Shown in pieces: positions 52,425-63,108 of a DNA stretch of 64,000 nucleotides. The stretch spans positions 1 through 64,000 of the forward strand of contig JABFGG010000017.1 of the NCBI GenBank assembly GCA_013112575.1, given 5' to 3'. Numbering within the stretch: the first letter of the stretch is position 1; each line of letters starts with the position of its first letter. A model generated the notes under the pieces. It had not been told where the DNA came from, did no database searches, and was given only the letters and a program-made list of their open reading frames with translations. The DNA is from Chloroflexota bacterium. Its GTDB lineage: Bacteria; Chloroflexota; Anaerolineae; Anaerolineales; UBA11579. Made by a program: the position numbers and the translations under genes.

Positions 52425-55400
52425 ATTGGAGGACCAACTCCTTTTCACTTTGCTCCCCTAATGTTTCAAGCACATCTACCAGATGTGCTTGCCATTCTTC
52501 TGTTTGGGGTACCCACACCGTATTTTTGCTGGTGCGTACGTTAGCCATGGATGGATATTGCCGTGGCGGCGTGCCCTCTGGCAGGTTAGGGAAACGTAAG
52601 GCAATTTGCCGGTTCTCAAGTGTCACAGATTCTAATCCCGCCTTTTCGGCCAGCAGTTTGACGCGTAATTGGTAGAACATGTTGAGTACAGGTTTAGGTG
52701 GTTCTCCGAAACGATCTTCAAACTCTTCATGCAAAGCTTCAATCCCGTCCAGTTCATGGATATCTGCCAGCCGGCGGTATAGGCGCAAGCGCATGGTTTT
52801 GTCGGGCACGTAATGTTCCGGTATGGTAACGGCCATGGGCAAGTCCACGTTGATCATCGGATGTATCAATGAAATGCTGGCCGCTACCTGATCGCCAGCC
52901 AAGCCCCCACGGTCACGCACCTGCTTGACAGCCTGGGCTAATAAACGTGTGTACAGGTGGTAGCCAACAGCGGCAATGTGTCCGTGTTGGCGTGTTCCTA
53001 AAATGTCTCCGGCACCACGTATCTCCAGGTCACGCATGGCAATCGAAAAGCCCGAACCGAGTTGGGTGTTCTCCGCGATCGTATCGAGGCGCTTGCGACC
53101 CTCTTCGCTGGGCAGCCGTTGCGGGTGGCGGAAGAAGTAAGCGTAAGCGCGCATGGCCCCACGCCCCACGCGCCCCCGCAGTTGGTAGAGTTGCGCCAAA
53201 CCAAAGGTATCGGCGCGGTCGATGATGAGTGTATTGGCGTTGGGGATATCCAGGCCGGACTCAATGATCGTAGTGGTCAGCAAGACATCAATATCATGAC
53301 CTGTGAAATCACGCATGCGCTCGGAGAGCTCTTTTTCTGGCATCTGGCCGTGAGCCACGCCGATGCGCGCTTCCGGCACGATGCGCGCCAGGCGATTGCG
53401 CATAGCCTCAATGGTTTGCACCCGATTATGCACAAAGAAAACCTGCCCACCACGTTCCAATTCTCGCAGGATGGCCTGCCGCACGATCTTGCCTGAATAC
53501 GGGCCCACGTGGGTGCGTATGGGCAAACGTTCTTCAGGGGGTGTGTTGATTGTAGAGATGTCGCGCACCCCGGTGAGGGCCATGTACAGCGTGCGCGGGA
53601 TGGGTGTGGCTGTCATGGTCAACACATCCACTTCGGTGCGCATCTGTTTGAGGAATTCCTTGTGGGTCACGCCAAAGCGCTGCTCTTCGTCTATGATCAG
53701 TAGACCCAGGTTTTTGAATTCTACATCGGGCTGGATCAGGCGATGCGTGCCGATGATGATGTCGATGGCCCCTTGTGCCATTTGGTAGAGTATCTCGCGT
53801 TGCTCTTGCGGCGTGCGGAAGCGTGACAACATTTCGACTTCTGCCGGGAAGGCAGCCAACCGTTGCCGGAAGGTATTGTAGTGCTGCTGGGCCAGGATTG
53901 TTGTGGGCACTAACAAGGCCACCTGTCTGCCATCCATTACCGCTTTGAAAGCAGCCCGCAAGGCCACCTCGGTCTTGCCATAGCCCACGTCACCGCAAAT
54001 CAGGCGGTCCATGGGACGCGCGATCTCCATGTCGCCCTTGACCTCGTTGATCACGCGTAATTGGTCTGCCGTTTCGATGTACGGGAAACTGGCTTCCAAT
54101 TCGCGCTGCCATTGTGTGTCCGGGTTGTATGTATGGCCCTCGCTGATCTGGCGTTTGGCATATAGCTCCAGCAACTCTTCTGCTACGTCCTCTACTGCCG
54201 CTTTGACGCGTGATTTGACCTGTTTCCATTGCATACCCCCGAGACGGTTCAGCAGCGGGCGGTGGCCTTTGGCTCCCACATATTTGGTGAGCCGGTCGGC
54301 CTGGTGGATGGGCACGTAAAGCTGGTCGCCGTCGGCATATTCGACACACAAATATTCGTGGTCGATGCCTTCGATCTCCCGCGTAACCAGCCCTTTGAAG
54401 CGGCCAATGCCGTGGTCGATATGCACCACCAGTTCGTTGATACTGAATTCGGCGTACAGGCTTTCCGGAGCTTCGCGTTTGACCTGGGGGCGCTGGCGCG
54501 GTTGTGGGCGTGACCAGCCAAAGATCTCGCCATCACTCAGCAAGTGCATGCGTGGCCCTTCCCCTACATTTAATTCAAAACCCTCTGCCAGGCTTCCCTG
54601 GATGAAGCGCGGGGCCTGGTCGTCGGTCTCGATGACACTCTCCTGCCACAACTCCTGCAGGCGGGCCGCCTGTCGTGAGATCACCGTGACTTCTTCACCA
54701 TGATCGTAGAATTGCGCTAGGCGGTCCATGAGTGGTTTGAGGCGTCCCCCAAAGCGTTGGCCGGGGCGAAATGCGCTTGTAAGCTTATTCGCCTGGATAT
54801 CTGCCACAGGTCCCAGTTCCACGGTCTGATTTCCCTCCAACCCCTCCTGGATGACTTCCAGGCTGAGGTATGGGATAGGGAAGTTTTCCGGGATGGACTC
54901 ATCGCTGATGTAATCCTTCCTCAAACTGACGGCTTGTTGTTCCTGTTCGGAGATGCTGTCTTCTATGGTTTCCCAATCATCCAGCAATACAAGTGTGTCT
55001 TTTGGCAAGTAATCGAGCAAACCGGCGGGGGATGGATGCAACAAGGGGATGTGGAACTCGGAGAGTTTCCCGCCTTCATCAAGCTCCAAAGTTTCGAAGC
55101 GCGTGCGCAAGAACTCGCGGGCAGGCGGGACAAGCAACTCCTTATGCTCTTGCGTTGTGCGCTGACTGGCCGGGTCAAAATGACGGAAGGACTCGATCTC
55201 GTCGCCAAAGAAATCCAGGCGTGTGGGATGTTCGGCCTGCGGTGGCCAGATATCGAAAATGCCGCCGCGGCGCGCGAACTGCCCTGGGATGACCACAGTC
55301 GAGGCAGACTCGTAGCCTTTTTCGACAAGCTGGCTGGCTAATTCTGCGGGTTCTACCACCTGTCCGGCACGTAGTGATTTCGTCGCCTTCAGAAATTCTC

Positions 55401-55821
55401 GTTTAGGCATGCTGCGCGCCATCAAAGCCCGCGCCGAACTGATGATCAGCGCCGGAGATAAAGGTTTTTTACCACCTGGTATCTGTTGGGCAGCTAGGTG
55501 GGACAAAACCATCAGGCGTTCGCGGCGGGTACGCTCACCCCAGGCCACATTCTCGTAGAACAGGCCGCTGGGTTCGGCGAAATACATCCTCAAGGTATCA
55601 GGGACCCAGAGGGCTAATTCATCTACCAGGGTGAGGGCCCGGTCAGCACGGTGTGTGATTAGCAGGATGCTGCGTTGGGTATCCTCCAGGAGAGCGGCTG
55701 CTACGGGCAAGCGAGCAGCGCGGGAGAGGCTCAAGGATTCGATTTGCTGATCGCCATTTATTTGCTCTTTCAGGGTTTGAAAGCCTTGCAGTTCGCCAAT
55801 TGCTTTGAGGATAGAATTCAC
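52423..55821 (-). CDS. mfd: Transcription-repair coupling factor Mfd
   Basis: A 1132-residue protein with the full domain order. A UvrB-like N-terminal module includes PGQFARRGGIFDIWPP. The RNA polymerase-interaction (CarD-like) domain is near 455-520 (NELVVHIDHGIGRFKGLV). The RecG-like translocase has GDVGYGKTEVALRAAFKA, DEEQRFGV, TMTATPIPRTLYMAL and QLRGRVGRG. A C-terminal TRCF domain follows. It removes stalled RNA polymerase at lesions and recruits UvrA. The start is GTG at 55821, overlapping the pth stop as GTGA, so the two are translationally coupled. Confidence 0.96.
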   Translation of the reverse strand: MNSILKAIGELQGFQTLKEQINGDQQIESLSLSRAARLPVAAALLEDTQRSILLITHRADRALTLVDELALWVPDTLRMYFAEPSGLFYENVAWGERTRRERLMVLSHLAAQQIPGGKKPLSPALIISSARALMARSMPKREFLKATKSLRAGQVVEPAELASQLVEKGYESASTVVIPGQFARRGGIFDIWPPQAEHPTRLDFFGDEIESFRHFDPASQRTTQEHKELLVPPAREFLRTRFETLELDEGGKLSEFHIPLLHPSPAGLLDYLPKDTLVLLDDWETIEDSISEQEQQAVSLRKDYISDESIPENFPIPYLSLEVIQEGLEGNQTVELGPVADIQANKLTSAFRPGQRFGGRLKPLMDRLAQFYDHGEEVTVISRQAARLQELWQESVIETDDQAPRFIQGSLAEGFELNVGEGPRMHLLSDGEIFGWSRPQPRQRPQVKREAPESLYAEFSINELVVHIDHGIGRFKGLVTREIEGIDHEYLCVEYADGDQLYVPIHQADRLTKYVGAKGHRPLLNRLGGMQWKQVKSRVKAAVEDVAEELLELYAKRQISEGHTYNPDTQWQRELEASFPYIETADQLRVINEVKGDMEIARPMDRLICGDVGYGKTEVALRAAFKAVMDGRQVALLVPTTILAQQHYNTFRQRLAAFPAEVEMLSRFRTPQEQREILYQMAQGAIDIIIGTHRLIQPDVEFKNLGLLIIDEEQRFGVTHKEFLKQMRTEVDVLTMTATPIPRTLYMALTGVRDISTINTPPEERLPIRTHVGPYSGKIVRQAILRELERGGQVFFVHNRVQTIEAMRNRLARIVPEARIGVAHGQMPEKELSERMRDFTGHDIDVLLTTTIIESGLDIPNANTLIIDRADTFGLAQLYQLRGRVGRGAMRAYAYFFRHPQRLPSEEGRKRLDTIAENTQLGSGFSIAMRDLEIRGAGDILGTRQHGHIAAVGYHLYTRLLAQAVKQVRDRGGLAGDQVAASISLIHPMINVDLPMAVTIPEHYVPDKTMRLRLYRRLADIHELDGIEALHEEFEDRFGEPPKPVLNMFYQLRVKLLAEKAGLESVTLENRQIALRFPNLPEGTPPRQYPSMANVRTSKNTVWVPQTEEWQAHLVDVLETLGEQSEKELVLQ

Positions 55822-56426
55822 GCTTCCGCCCCGTTGTACTGGTTCATAGCCGTTTCGATACCCTCCTCAATAAAAGCCAGGGCAGCTTCGGCAGCGTGGT
55901 CGATCACAAACGGCAGGGTCTCCTTTTGCTGTTTCGAGAAATCCTGTAGTACGTAATCGGGTGTGCTCATGCGCCCCGGTGGGCGGCCAACCCCCACGCG
56001 TAAACGGGCGATCTCCTGCGTGCCCAGATGTTGCAACACCGATTTCATACCCTTTTGCCCGGCGGACCTGCCCTCTGGGCGCAGCCGAAGGGTTTCATAG
56101 GGCAGGTCGGCTTCATCGTAAATGATGAGGATATTATGCTGAGGAACCTTATAGAAGCGTACGAGGGCAGCCACGGCCTGGCCGGAGTTGTTCATGAAGG
56201 TGCGCGGTTTAGCTAGGATGATGCGCAAATCTTTGTGTTGCGCTTTAGCGATCATGGCGTTGGACTGCATGCGCGAAAAATTTTCACCCAGCTTTTCAGC
56301 CAGTTTGCTCGCTACCATGAAGCCAACATTGTGGCGGTTATCCTGATATTCTTTGCCGGGGTTGCCCAGTCCAGCGATCAGGTAGGTATTCTCAGCTTCT
56401 TCTCTGCCAAAAAGTTTCTTTAACAC
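55818..56426 (-). CDS. pth: Peptidyl-tRNA hydrolase
   Basis: A 202-residue protein. AGLGNPGKEYQDNRHNVGFMV holds the catalytic His (of NRHN), PRTFMNNSGQAV holds the tRNA-contact Asn, and IIYDEADLPYETLRLRPEGRSAGQKGMKS is the conserved gate region; here GQKG replaces the usual GHNG, a noticeable change at a substrate-contact site. It recycles peptidyl-tRNA lost from ribosomes. The order pth-mfd is common in many bacteria. Confidence 0.93.
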   Translation of the reverse strand: MLKKLFGREEAENTYLIAGLGNPGKEYQDNRHNVGFMVASKLAEKLGENFSRMQSNAMIAKAQHKDLRIILAKPRTFMNNSGQAVAALVRFYKVPQHNILIIYDEADLPYETLRLRPEGRSAGQKGMKSVLQHLGTQEIARLRVGVGRPPGRMSTPDYVLQDFSKQQKETLPFVIDHAAEAALAFIEEGIETAMNQYNGAEA

Positions 56427-56438
56427 TTCAAATCTCTC

Positions 56439-57053
56439 TTATTCTCTCAGGCTTCTACGTGTCAGGATATACAAGCCTACGCTGCCCAGCAAAACTGCCG
56501 CTATAACCATGCCACGCAGCAGGCTGGCCTGGATCTCTGCCGTCGAAAATTCTGCCGGGTTGGGCGCTAAGGGCGTCACTGTGGGTGGCAGCGGTGACGC
56601 TGTGAAAGTGAGGGTAGCGCCGGGTGCTGCAGGGATTGTGGGGGCAGGTGTGCTGGTTTCAATGGGTGTGTAGTTGCGTACACGTAGACCTTCGACCAGG
56701 ATCTCTTGCGGTTCATCCCCATCCAGGGTAACGATCAGGCGCAGCTTGTATTCACCATCTGTCAGGGTGGTCGTGTCCCATTCACCCAGCACGTCGCGTT
56801 CGATGGCTTCAGTACTCTCCGCTAATACGAACCAGCTTTCAGTTGGGTCACCCTCAAAGGCAAAGGCCAGCTCATAGACCTCGAAATTGCGGATATCTGT
56901 TGTGCCGATAACCTGCACCACACCCTGCACGGCTTCCCCCGGCAGGGGCGACTGCACACTGGCCTCAAAGCGCACCTGGTAAGCGAAAACAGCTTCAGTC
57001 GTTGTAAAGAAGCTTAAATACAAAAAGGACATCCAGATCAATGAACGGCGCAT
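56439..57053 (-). CDS. Exported Ig-like domain protein with C-terminal membrane anchor
   Basis: A 204-residue protein. The signal peptide (about 1-24) is followed by a beta-sandwich of about 100 residues (ASVQSPLPGEAVQGVVQVIGT, WDTTTLTDGEYKLRLIV) that resembles extracellular Ig-like modules. Next is a Thr/Pro linker, then a hydrophobic anchor near 178-198 with a basic end (LTRRSLRE). The topology is type I: most of the chain is outside. The start is the ATG at 57053. It lies 12 bases upstream of pth and is probably cotranscribed with pth-mfd. No family name. Confidence 0.6.
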   Translation of the reverse strand: MRRSLIWMSFLYLSFFTTTEAVFAYQVRFEASVQSPLPGEAVQGVVQVIGTTDIRNFEVYELAFAFEGDPTESWFVLAESTEAIERDVLGEWDTTTLTDGEYKLRLIVTLDGDEPQEILVEGLRVRNYTPIETSTPAPTIPAAPGATLTFTASPLPPTVTPLAPNPAEFSTAEIQASLLRGMVIAAVLLGSVGLYILTRRSLRE

Positions 57054-57181
57054 GGCAACCATCCAGTATATCATTTTCCTAAATACCTAAATTTCGCTTA
57101 TTAACGGAATTGAATGGCGAGTCTCCACCGCATTTTATGCTACAATCATTTTGTTAATCTAGGCAAGGATATGCAGCTTCA

Positions 57182-57553
57182 ATGACCAACACCCGCGCTG
57201 AACAAATGGTTTCACGCTTGCGTGACATGCAATCGGCCTCCGCCGATATCGTCGCTTCTGCCGTCGTATCTGTAGACGGCTTGATCATCGCCTCGGCACT
57301 ACCCGGTGACGTTGAAGAAGACCGCGTGTCGGCTATGTCTGCCGCCATGCTCAGTCTAGGCGAACGTATTGCCCAGGAATTGGGGCGTGGCTCACTGGAT
57401 GAGGTTTACATTCGCGGGGAAGAAGGCTACGTAGTTTTGACCGCTATCGGGCAGGATGCTGTACTAACAGCCCTGGCCCGCGAAGAGGCCAAACTCGGTC
57501 TCATCTTTTTGGAGATGCGCCGGGCGGCGGAGGACCTCGTAAAACTGATATGA
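57182..57553 (+). CDS. Roadblock/LC7 domain protein (MglB-like)
   Basis: A 123-residue single-domain protein: VVSVDGLIIASALPGDVEEDRVSAMSAAMLSLGERIAQELG and then VYIRGEEGYVVLTAIGQDAVLTAL (quoted as the typical Roadblock beta-alpha pattern). In bacteria such proteins regulate small Ras-like GTPases of the MglA type. No MglA-like GTPase is next to it, so the partner must be elsewhere. A TGCTACAAT extended -10-like box lies at 57138-57146. A strong terminator separates it from pyrG. Confidence 0.85.
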   Translation: MTNTRAEQMVSRLRDMQSASADIVASAVVSVDGLIIASALPGDVEEDRVSAMSAAMLSLGERIAQELGRGSLDEVYIRGEEGYVVLTAIGQDAVLTALAREEAKLGLIFLEMRRAAEDLVKLI

Positions 57554-57595
57554 CACGGCATTGCCAACACCAACTAAATGCACAATAACCTCCAC

Positions 57596-57630
57596 GGGAG
57601 GGGCCTCTCAAAGCCCCTCCCTAAATTTTT
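57596..57630 (+). terminator. Terminator between the Roadblock gene and pyrG
   Basis: GGGAGGGGC (57596-57604) pairs with GCCCCTCCC (57613-57621), followed by TAAATTTTT. It might also act as an attenuator ahead of pyrG, since only 24 bases separate it from the pyrG ATG. Confidence 0.75.
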
Positions 57631-57654
57631 AAGACTGTAGGAGAGAGGCGGCTC

Positions 57655-59274
57655 ATGGAAACCAAATACATTTTTATTACCGGTGGTGTGGTTAGTTCCG
57701 TGGGTAAAGGTGTCACCGCAGCTGCCCTGGGTCGTTTGTTAAAGGAGCGTGGCTTCAAAGTTGGCGTACAGAAGCTGGACCCTTATATCAATGTTGATCC
57801 CGGCACAATGAGCCCCTACCAGCATGGCGAAGTTTATGTGCTGGATGACGGCTCTGAAACGGATCTCGACCTGGGACATTACGAACGTTTCATTGATATC
57901 AGCTTGAGTAGCGTTTGTAATGCCACCACTGGGCAGGTCTATGCGGAAGTGATCGCTAAGGAACGCCGCGGTGATTACCTCGGTGGCACCATCCAGGTTA
58001 TCCCACACATCACGGATGAAATTAAACGGCGCATCGGCATGGTTTCCCAAACTACGGATGCAGAAATCGTGTTGGTAGAAGTGGGCGGCACAGTGGGTGA
58101 TATTGAATCCCTGCCTTTTCTGGAAGCCTTACGACAGATGCGTAAGGATGTGGGGCGCAAAAATACGATGTATGTTCATACGACCTGGTTGCCGCACATA
58201 GGTGCCACCAAAGAACTAAAGACCAAACCAACCCAGCATTCCGTGCGTGAATTACGCTCCATCGGCATCACCCCGGATGTGATCGTGGCGCGTTCTGATT
58301 TCCCCATGGACGAAGATCTCATTGAGAAGATCGCTCTTTTCTGCGATGTAAAAGAAGAAGCGGTCATACCTATGGTAACTGCCGAGAACATGTATGATGT
58401 TCCGCTGGAATTGGAAAAGGTGGGTATGGCCGAAACCGTGCTCAAACGCTTGAAGCTCACGGCGCGCTATAAACCGGATTGGAAACTTTGGGAGCAAATG
58501 GTGGAAGGCGCCAAACGTCCAGAGTTACCTAAGGTAAAGATTGCCCTGATAGGCAAGTACGTGGAATTGCATGACGCCTACATGAGCGTACGCGAGGCGC
58601 TCAATCATGCTGCCTTGGACCTGGGTGTAGAAATTGACCTGGCCTGGGTGCATTCGGTTGATCTTGAAAAAGGACTGTCCTGGGATGAGGTTACCCAGGC
58701 CGATGGGGTTGTGGTGCCCGGTGGCTTTGGTGATCGCGGCATCGAAGGCAAGATACAGACTGCTTGCCACGCCCGTACCAATAAAGTGCCCTATCTGGGT
58801 TTGTGCCTTGGCATGCAGTTGATGGTCGTTGAATTTGGACGTGAGGTGCTCTCTTTGCAGGATGCCAACTCCACCGAGTTCCTGCTCAACACGCCCCATC
58901 CTGTGATCGACTTGATGCCTGACCAGCGCGCAATCACCGATAAAGGCGCCACTATGCGCTTGGGTGTTTATCCCTGTGAATTGCACTCCGGCAGCAAAGC
59001 TGCCGTGGCCTATGGTGAGGAGCTTGTGGAAGAACGCCACCGCCATCGCTTTGAGTTCAACAATGCCTATCGTGAAGAATACGAGAAAAAAGGGATGCTC
59101 TTTTCTGGCATTTCCCCAGATAATCGCCTGGTCGAAATTGCCGAAATCGCCGATCATCCTTTTATGGTGGGTACGCAATTCCATCCGGAGTTCTTATCGC
59201 GTCCCACGAGACCACACCCGCTCTTCAAAGCGTTCGTTGAAGCCGCAGCCCAACGTGCTGGGGTGGAGATATAA
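57655..59274 (+). CDS. pyrG: CTP synthase
   Basis: A 539-residue protein. The amidoligase domain begins KYIFITGGVVSSVGKGVTAA with the P-loop, followed by YINVDPGTMSPYQHGEVYVLDDGSETDLDLGHYERF (partly quoted: YINVDPGTMSPYQHGEV). The class I glutaminase domain has GLCLGMQLMVVEF with the catalytic Cys, and HPEFLSRP with His/Glu. It converts UTP to CTP with glutamine. AGGAGAG precedes the ATG. Confidence 0.97.
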   Translation: METKYIFITGGVVSSVGKGVTAAALGRLLKERGFKVGVQKLDPYINVDPGTMSPYQHGEVYVLDDGSETDLDLGHYERFIDISLSSVCNATTGQVYAEVIAKERRGDYLGGTIQVIPHITDEIKRRIGMVSQTTDAEIVLVEVGGTVGDIESLPFLEALRQMRKDVGRKNTMYVHTTWLPHIGATKELKTKPTQHSVRELRSIGITPDVIVARSDFPMDEDLIEKIALFCDVKEEAVIPMVTAENMYDVPLELEKVGMAETVLKRLKLTARYKPDWKLWEQMVEGAKRPELPKVKIALIGKYVELHDAYMSVREALNHAALDLGVEIDLAWVHSVDLEKGLSWDEVTQADGVVVPGGFGDRGIEGKIQTACHARTNKVPYLGLCLGMQLMVVEFGREVLSLQDANSTEFLLNTPHPVIDLMPDQRAITDKGATMRLGVYPCELHSGSKAAVAYGEELVEERHRHRFEFNNAYREEYEKKGMLFSGISPDNRLVEIAEIADHPFMVGTQFHPEFLSRPTRPHPLFKAFVEAAAQRAGVEI

Positions 59275-60612
<1,338 letters not shown>

Positions 60613-60641
60613 ATATCCAGTTTGAATTAAAAGACGAAATA

Positions 60642-60674
60642 GAAAAAGTTCCCACCAATAGTGGGAACTTTTTC
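60642..60674 (+). terminator. eno terminator
   Basis: GAAAAAGTTCCCAC (60642-60655), loop CAATA, GTGGGAACTTTTTC (60661-60674): a perfect 14-base stem with a T-rich end. Confidence 0.92.
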
Positions 60675-60739
60675 CTTGTAGCTAAATTGCTTATCCCGCA
60701 TACTTTATTTGCTGGTCATTAGCCAATAAGGAGAATATT

Positions 60740-61723
60740 ATGGGTAAGGAATTTTCGGTCAAGTTTTGGGGTGTGCGGGGCAGCCACCCGGTTTCGAGTG
60801 CAAACCAGCTGCGCTATGGAGGTAACACCAGCTCAATTGAGTTTCGTGTCAACGGCCACATCATTTTGATTGATGCCGGAACAGGCATCATCAACTTAGG
60901 CAAAAACTTGATAAGCTCATCTATACAAGCTAATCAGCCGTTGAATGTCACTCTCCTGCTCAGTCACCTGCATCACGACCATCTGCAGGGCTTCCCTTTC
61001 TTTTCTCCCGCCTTTATACTTGCTAATCGAATTTCAATTTTTGGCCCGGATATTTACTCGCGGCCAGTCAAGGACGTGATCAGTAGTGTCATGCAGCCGC
61101 CTAAATTCCCTTTGCGCCTGTCCGACCTGGCTGCCAAGATCGACATTGCTGAACTTTCAGCACATCAAGAGATCCTGGTGAACGGCAAATCTGCTGTCCA
61201 GATGGCGGATAGCAATTTGTCCTCACATGCAATTGAGCAAGATGAGATTCGCATATCTGCCATGCATTCCTATGCCCATCCGGGTGGAAGTTTCTTTTAC
61301 CGTATTGACTATGGGGGGAAATCGATAGTGTATGCCAACGATACGGAGGGGTACGTGGGTGGAGACCGCCGCCTGATCCACTTCGCCGAAGGGGCTGACT
61401 TGCTGATTCATGATGCCCAATACACGCAGGCACACTACTTGGGTCTTGGAAAACATGTTCGCTCAACACAAGGTTTTGGACATTCAACGTCCGAAATGGC
61501 CTGTGAGGTGGCGCGTGAGGCCCGGGTTAGACAATTAGCTTTGGTACATTTTGATCCCGGTTATGATGATGACACAGTCATGCAAATGAGCCTCTCGGCG
61601 AGGGAAGTATTTCCTCAAGCTTTTGCCGCCTACGAGGGCCTGGAGATCGATCTGTTTAATTCTGAAAAGATACTCTTTGAGCCGCAAGTATTCAAGTTTC
61701 AAGATCTAGCAAGCGGTGATTGA
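60740..61723 (+). CDS. Metallo-beta-lactamase fold hydrolase
   Basis: A 327-residue protein. WGVRGSHPV and YGGNTSSIEF at the N-terminus, the metal motif LLLSHLHHDHLQGFPFF (HxHxDH) near residue 77, HPGGSFFYRI near 180, YANDTEG near 200 and LVHFDPGYDDD near 270 fit the PhnP/cyclic-nucleotide phosphodiesterase-like branch of the fold. The usual substrate is a phosphodiester such as a cyclic nucleotide. AAGGAGA precedes the ATG. A Crp/Fnr regulator gene follows directly, and a link through a cyclic nucleotide is a reasonable guess. Confidence 0.8.
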   Translation: MGKEFSVKFWGVRGSHPVSSANQLRYGGNTSSIEFRVNGHIILIDAGTGIINLGKNLISSSIQANQPLNVTLLLSHLHHDHLQGFPFFSPAFILANRISIFGPDIYSRPVKDVISSVMQPPKFPLRLSDLAAKIDIAELSAHQEILVNGKSAVQMADSNLSSHAIEQDEIRISAMHSYAHPGGSFFYRIDYGGKSIVYANDTEGYVGGDRRLIHFAEGADLLIHDAQYTQAHYLGLGKHVRSTQGFGHSTSEMACEVAREARVRQLALVHFDPGYDDDTVMQMSLSAREVFPQAFAAYEGLEIDLFNSEKILFEPQVFKFQDLASGD

Positions 61724-61746
61724 CATTCGACTATCGCGAGGCTACC

Positions 61747-62463
61747 ATGAATAATCTCAGGAGTGTATTGACTTTGGATCATTCGATTGATTTTGTGAGT
61801 CAGGTTGCCTTGTTTGACGGTTTTGAAGCCCAGGAATTGGAATGGGTCAATGCCCATCTGAATCGCGACACATTCCGTGAAGGCAGCACCATTATTACCG
61901 AAGGACAGGCGGGGCATGTAGTTTACATTGTGCATTCCGGCTCATTAAAGGTATATGCTTTGCAGGTCGACGGCACCGAAGTCGTGCTTTCAATCATTGG
62001 CCCGGGCGATGTTGTGGGTGAGATGAGCCTGGTGGATGAATCAGAGCGCTCAGCCAGCGTGGTCACACTGGAGGATTCCGACTTGTTATGGATGGAACGC
62101 AGCAGTTTTGAGGAGGGCATGCAGCGCATCCCGCGCTTTGCACAGAACATGGCCCGCCTCTTGAGTGAACGTGTACGTCTGAGTACGGCACACATCCGCT
62201 CTTTGGCAGCCTTGCATGTCAATGGACGTGTGGCCCGTCAGTTATTGGCCTTTGCGAAGAAGTATGGGCGAAAAAATGATGAGGGGGGTGTATTGATCCC
62301 CATGCGGCTTACCCAACGTGATATTGCCGGTCTAGTGGGGGCATCACGTAAGCGCGTCAACCAGGCTGTAGTGGAGTTTAAGCGCCGTGAACTGATCTCC
62401 GTGAATGAGAACAGCCACTTGGTCTTACACAATGTAGAAGCCTTGAAGTTTTTAACGGACTAA
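61747..62463 (+). CDS. Crp/Fnr family transcription regulator
   Basis: A 238-residue protein. The cyclic-nucleotide-binding barrel covers about 15-125 (FREGSTIITEGQAGHVVYIVHSGSLKVY, in part: EGSTIITEGQAGHVVYIV; GPGDVVGEMSLVDESERSASV with the phosphate-binding loop pattern GE(M)SL...RSASV). A dimer helix follows, then a Crp-type winged helix (RLTQRDIAGLVGASRKRVNQAV) near 190-212. The phosphate-cassette Arg and Ser are present, so cAMP or a related nucleotide could bind. There are no N-terminal cysteines for an Fe-S cluster, so it is not an oxygen-sensing Fnr. Start is ATG 61747 with GAGG five bases upstream; a TTG at 61720 overlapping the previous stop is an alternative. Confidence 0.85.
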   Translation: MNNLRSVLTLDHSIDFVSQVALFDGFEAQELEWVNAHLNRDTFREGSTIITEGQAGHVVYIVHSGSLKVYALQVDGTEVVLSIIGPGDVVGEMSLVDESERSASVVTLEDSDLLWMERSSFEEGMQRIPRFAQNMARLLSERVRLSTAHIRSLAALHVNGRVARQLLAFAKKYGRKNDEGGVLIPMRLTQRDIAGLVGASRKRVNQAVVEFKRRELISVNENSHLVLHNVEALKFLTD

Positions 62464-62484
62464 TACTTATTCGGTTTCAGTTTT

Positions 62485-63019
62485 CTAGGCGAACAAATGG
62501 GGTGCATATTTACGGAGGTCATCGGCAAGTTTTCCATTGGGCCATCCACTAAAGCCTGATAAAGGGATTCTGTCATTTACACTCTGGTCTTTTCTAAGTC
62601 GTTGCCAAAATTGCCAACTGAGGTCGATCGCATTTTGAACAATTATTTCGTCTCGATTTGCTAGACCAAGTGCTTTAGTTCCCCTAATTTTTTGGGTGTC
62701 TTCCCATTTGACTCGCCGCCGATGATAAGGCCAATTTCGATATTCAACTGCTTCCGGGTTGAGGCTAATAGATGTCAAAAAATACCTGATAATTGTGTAC
62801 GGTATTAGGGCAAGGAATGGCCCGGCGAACAACAATCCCAAAATAGCTATCGAGATTAAAACTAATAACTTGTTTTGGGGTATTGTCAATGGAATCATTG
62901 TTCAAAACGAGATTAAAAAATACCGTCATGGGAATTGCAATTAACAGAAATATCCCAATGAAGAAACCTGTATTTATAATGAGTGACCAAATTGGTGTTC
63001 TGTAAATCGTTGTATTCAT
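62485..63019 (-). pseudogene. Membrane PH-like protein gene broken by a frameshift, paralogue of the next gene
   Basis: The first part (ATG 63019) encodes a membrane segment and runs to about FFNLVLNNDSIDNTPK. The rest continues in another frame (QNKLLVLISIAILGLLFAGP...) to the stop at 62485. Joined, the two match the neighbour at 63109 over the whole length: membrane pair, TIIRYFLTSISLNPEAVEYRNWP versus TIRYFLSYLIISQNGIEYRHWP, RRVKWEDTQKI versus HRIKWEDVERI, and the shared end LADDLRKYAPHLF. The shift lies near 62870-62890, beside runs CCCC and AAAA. It is either a real lesion or a sequencing indel. Confidence 0.65.
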
Positions 63020-63108
63020 GCTTCCGCTTATTGTTTCTGGATGACTACAATCATGTGATCTTTCACATTGTTGATTTTCATAGAGTGGTGACAGATTATG
63101 GGATGAGC

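Noticed and set aside
54757..55341. A 194-codon plus-strand frame within mfd
   Set aside because: Antisense to the N-terminal part of Mfd; codon pattern follows the opposite strand.
58525..59184. A 219-codon minus-strand frame within pyrG
   Set aside because: It is fully antisense to a strongly conserved gene and shows no domain of its own.
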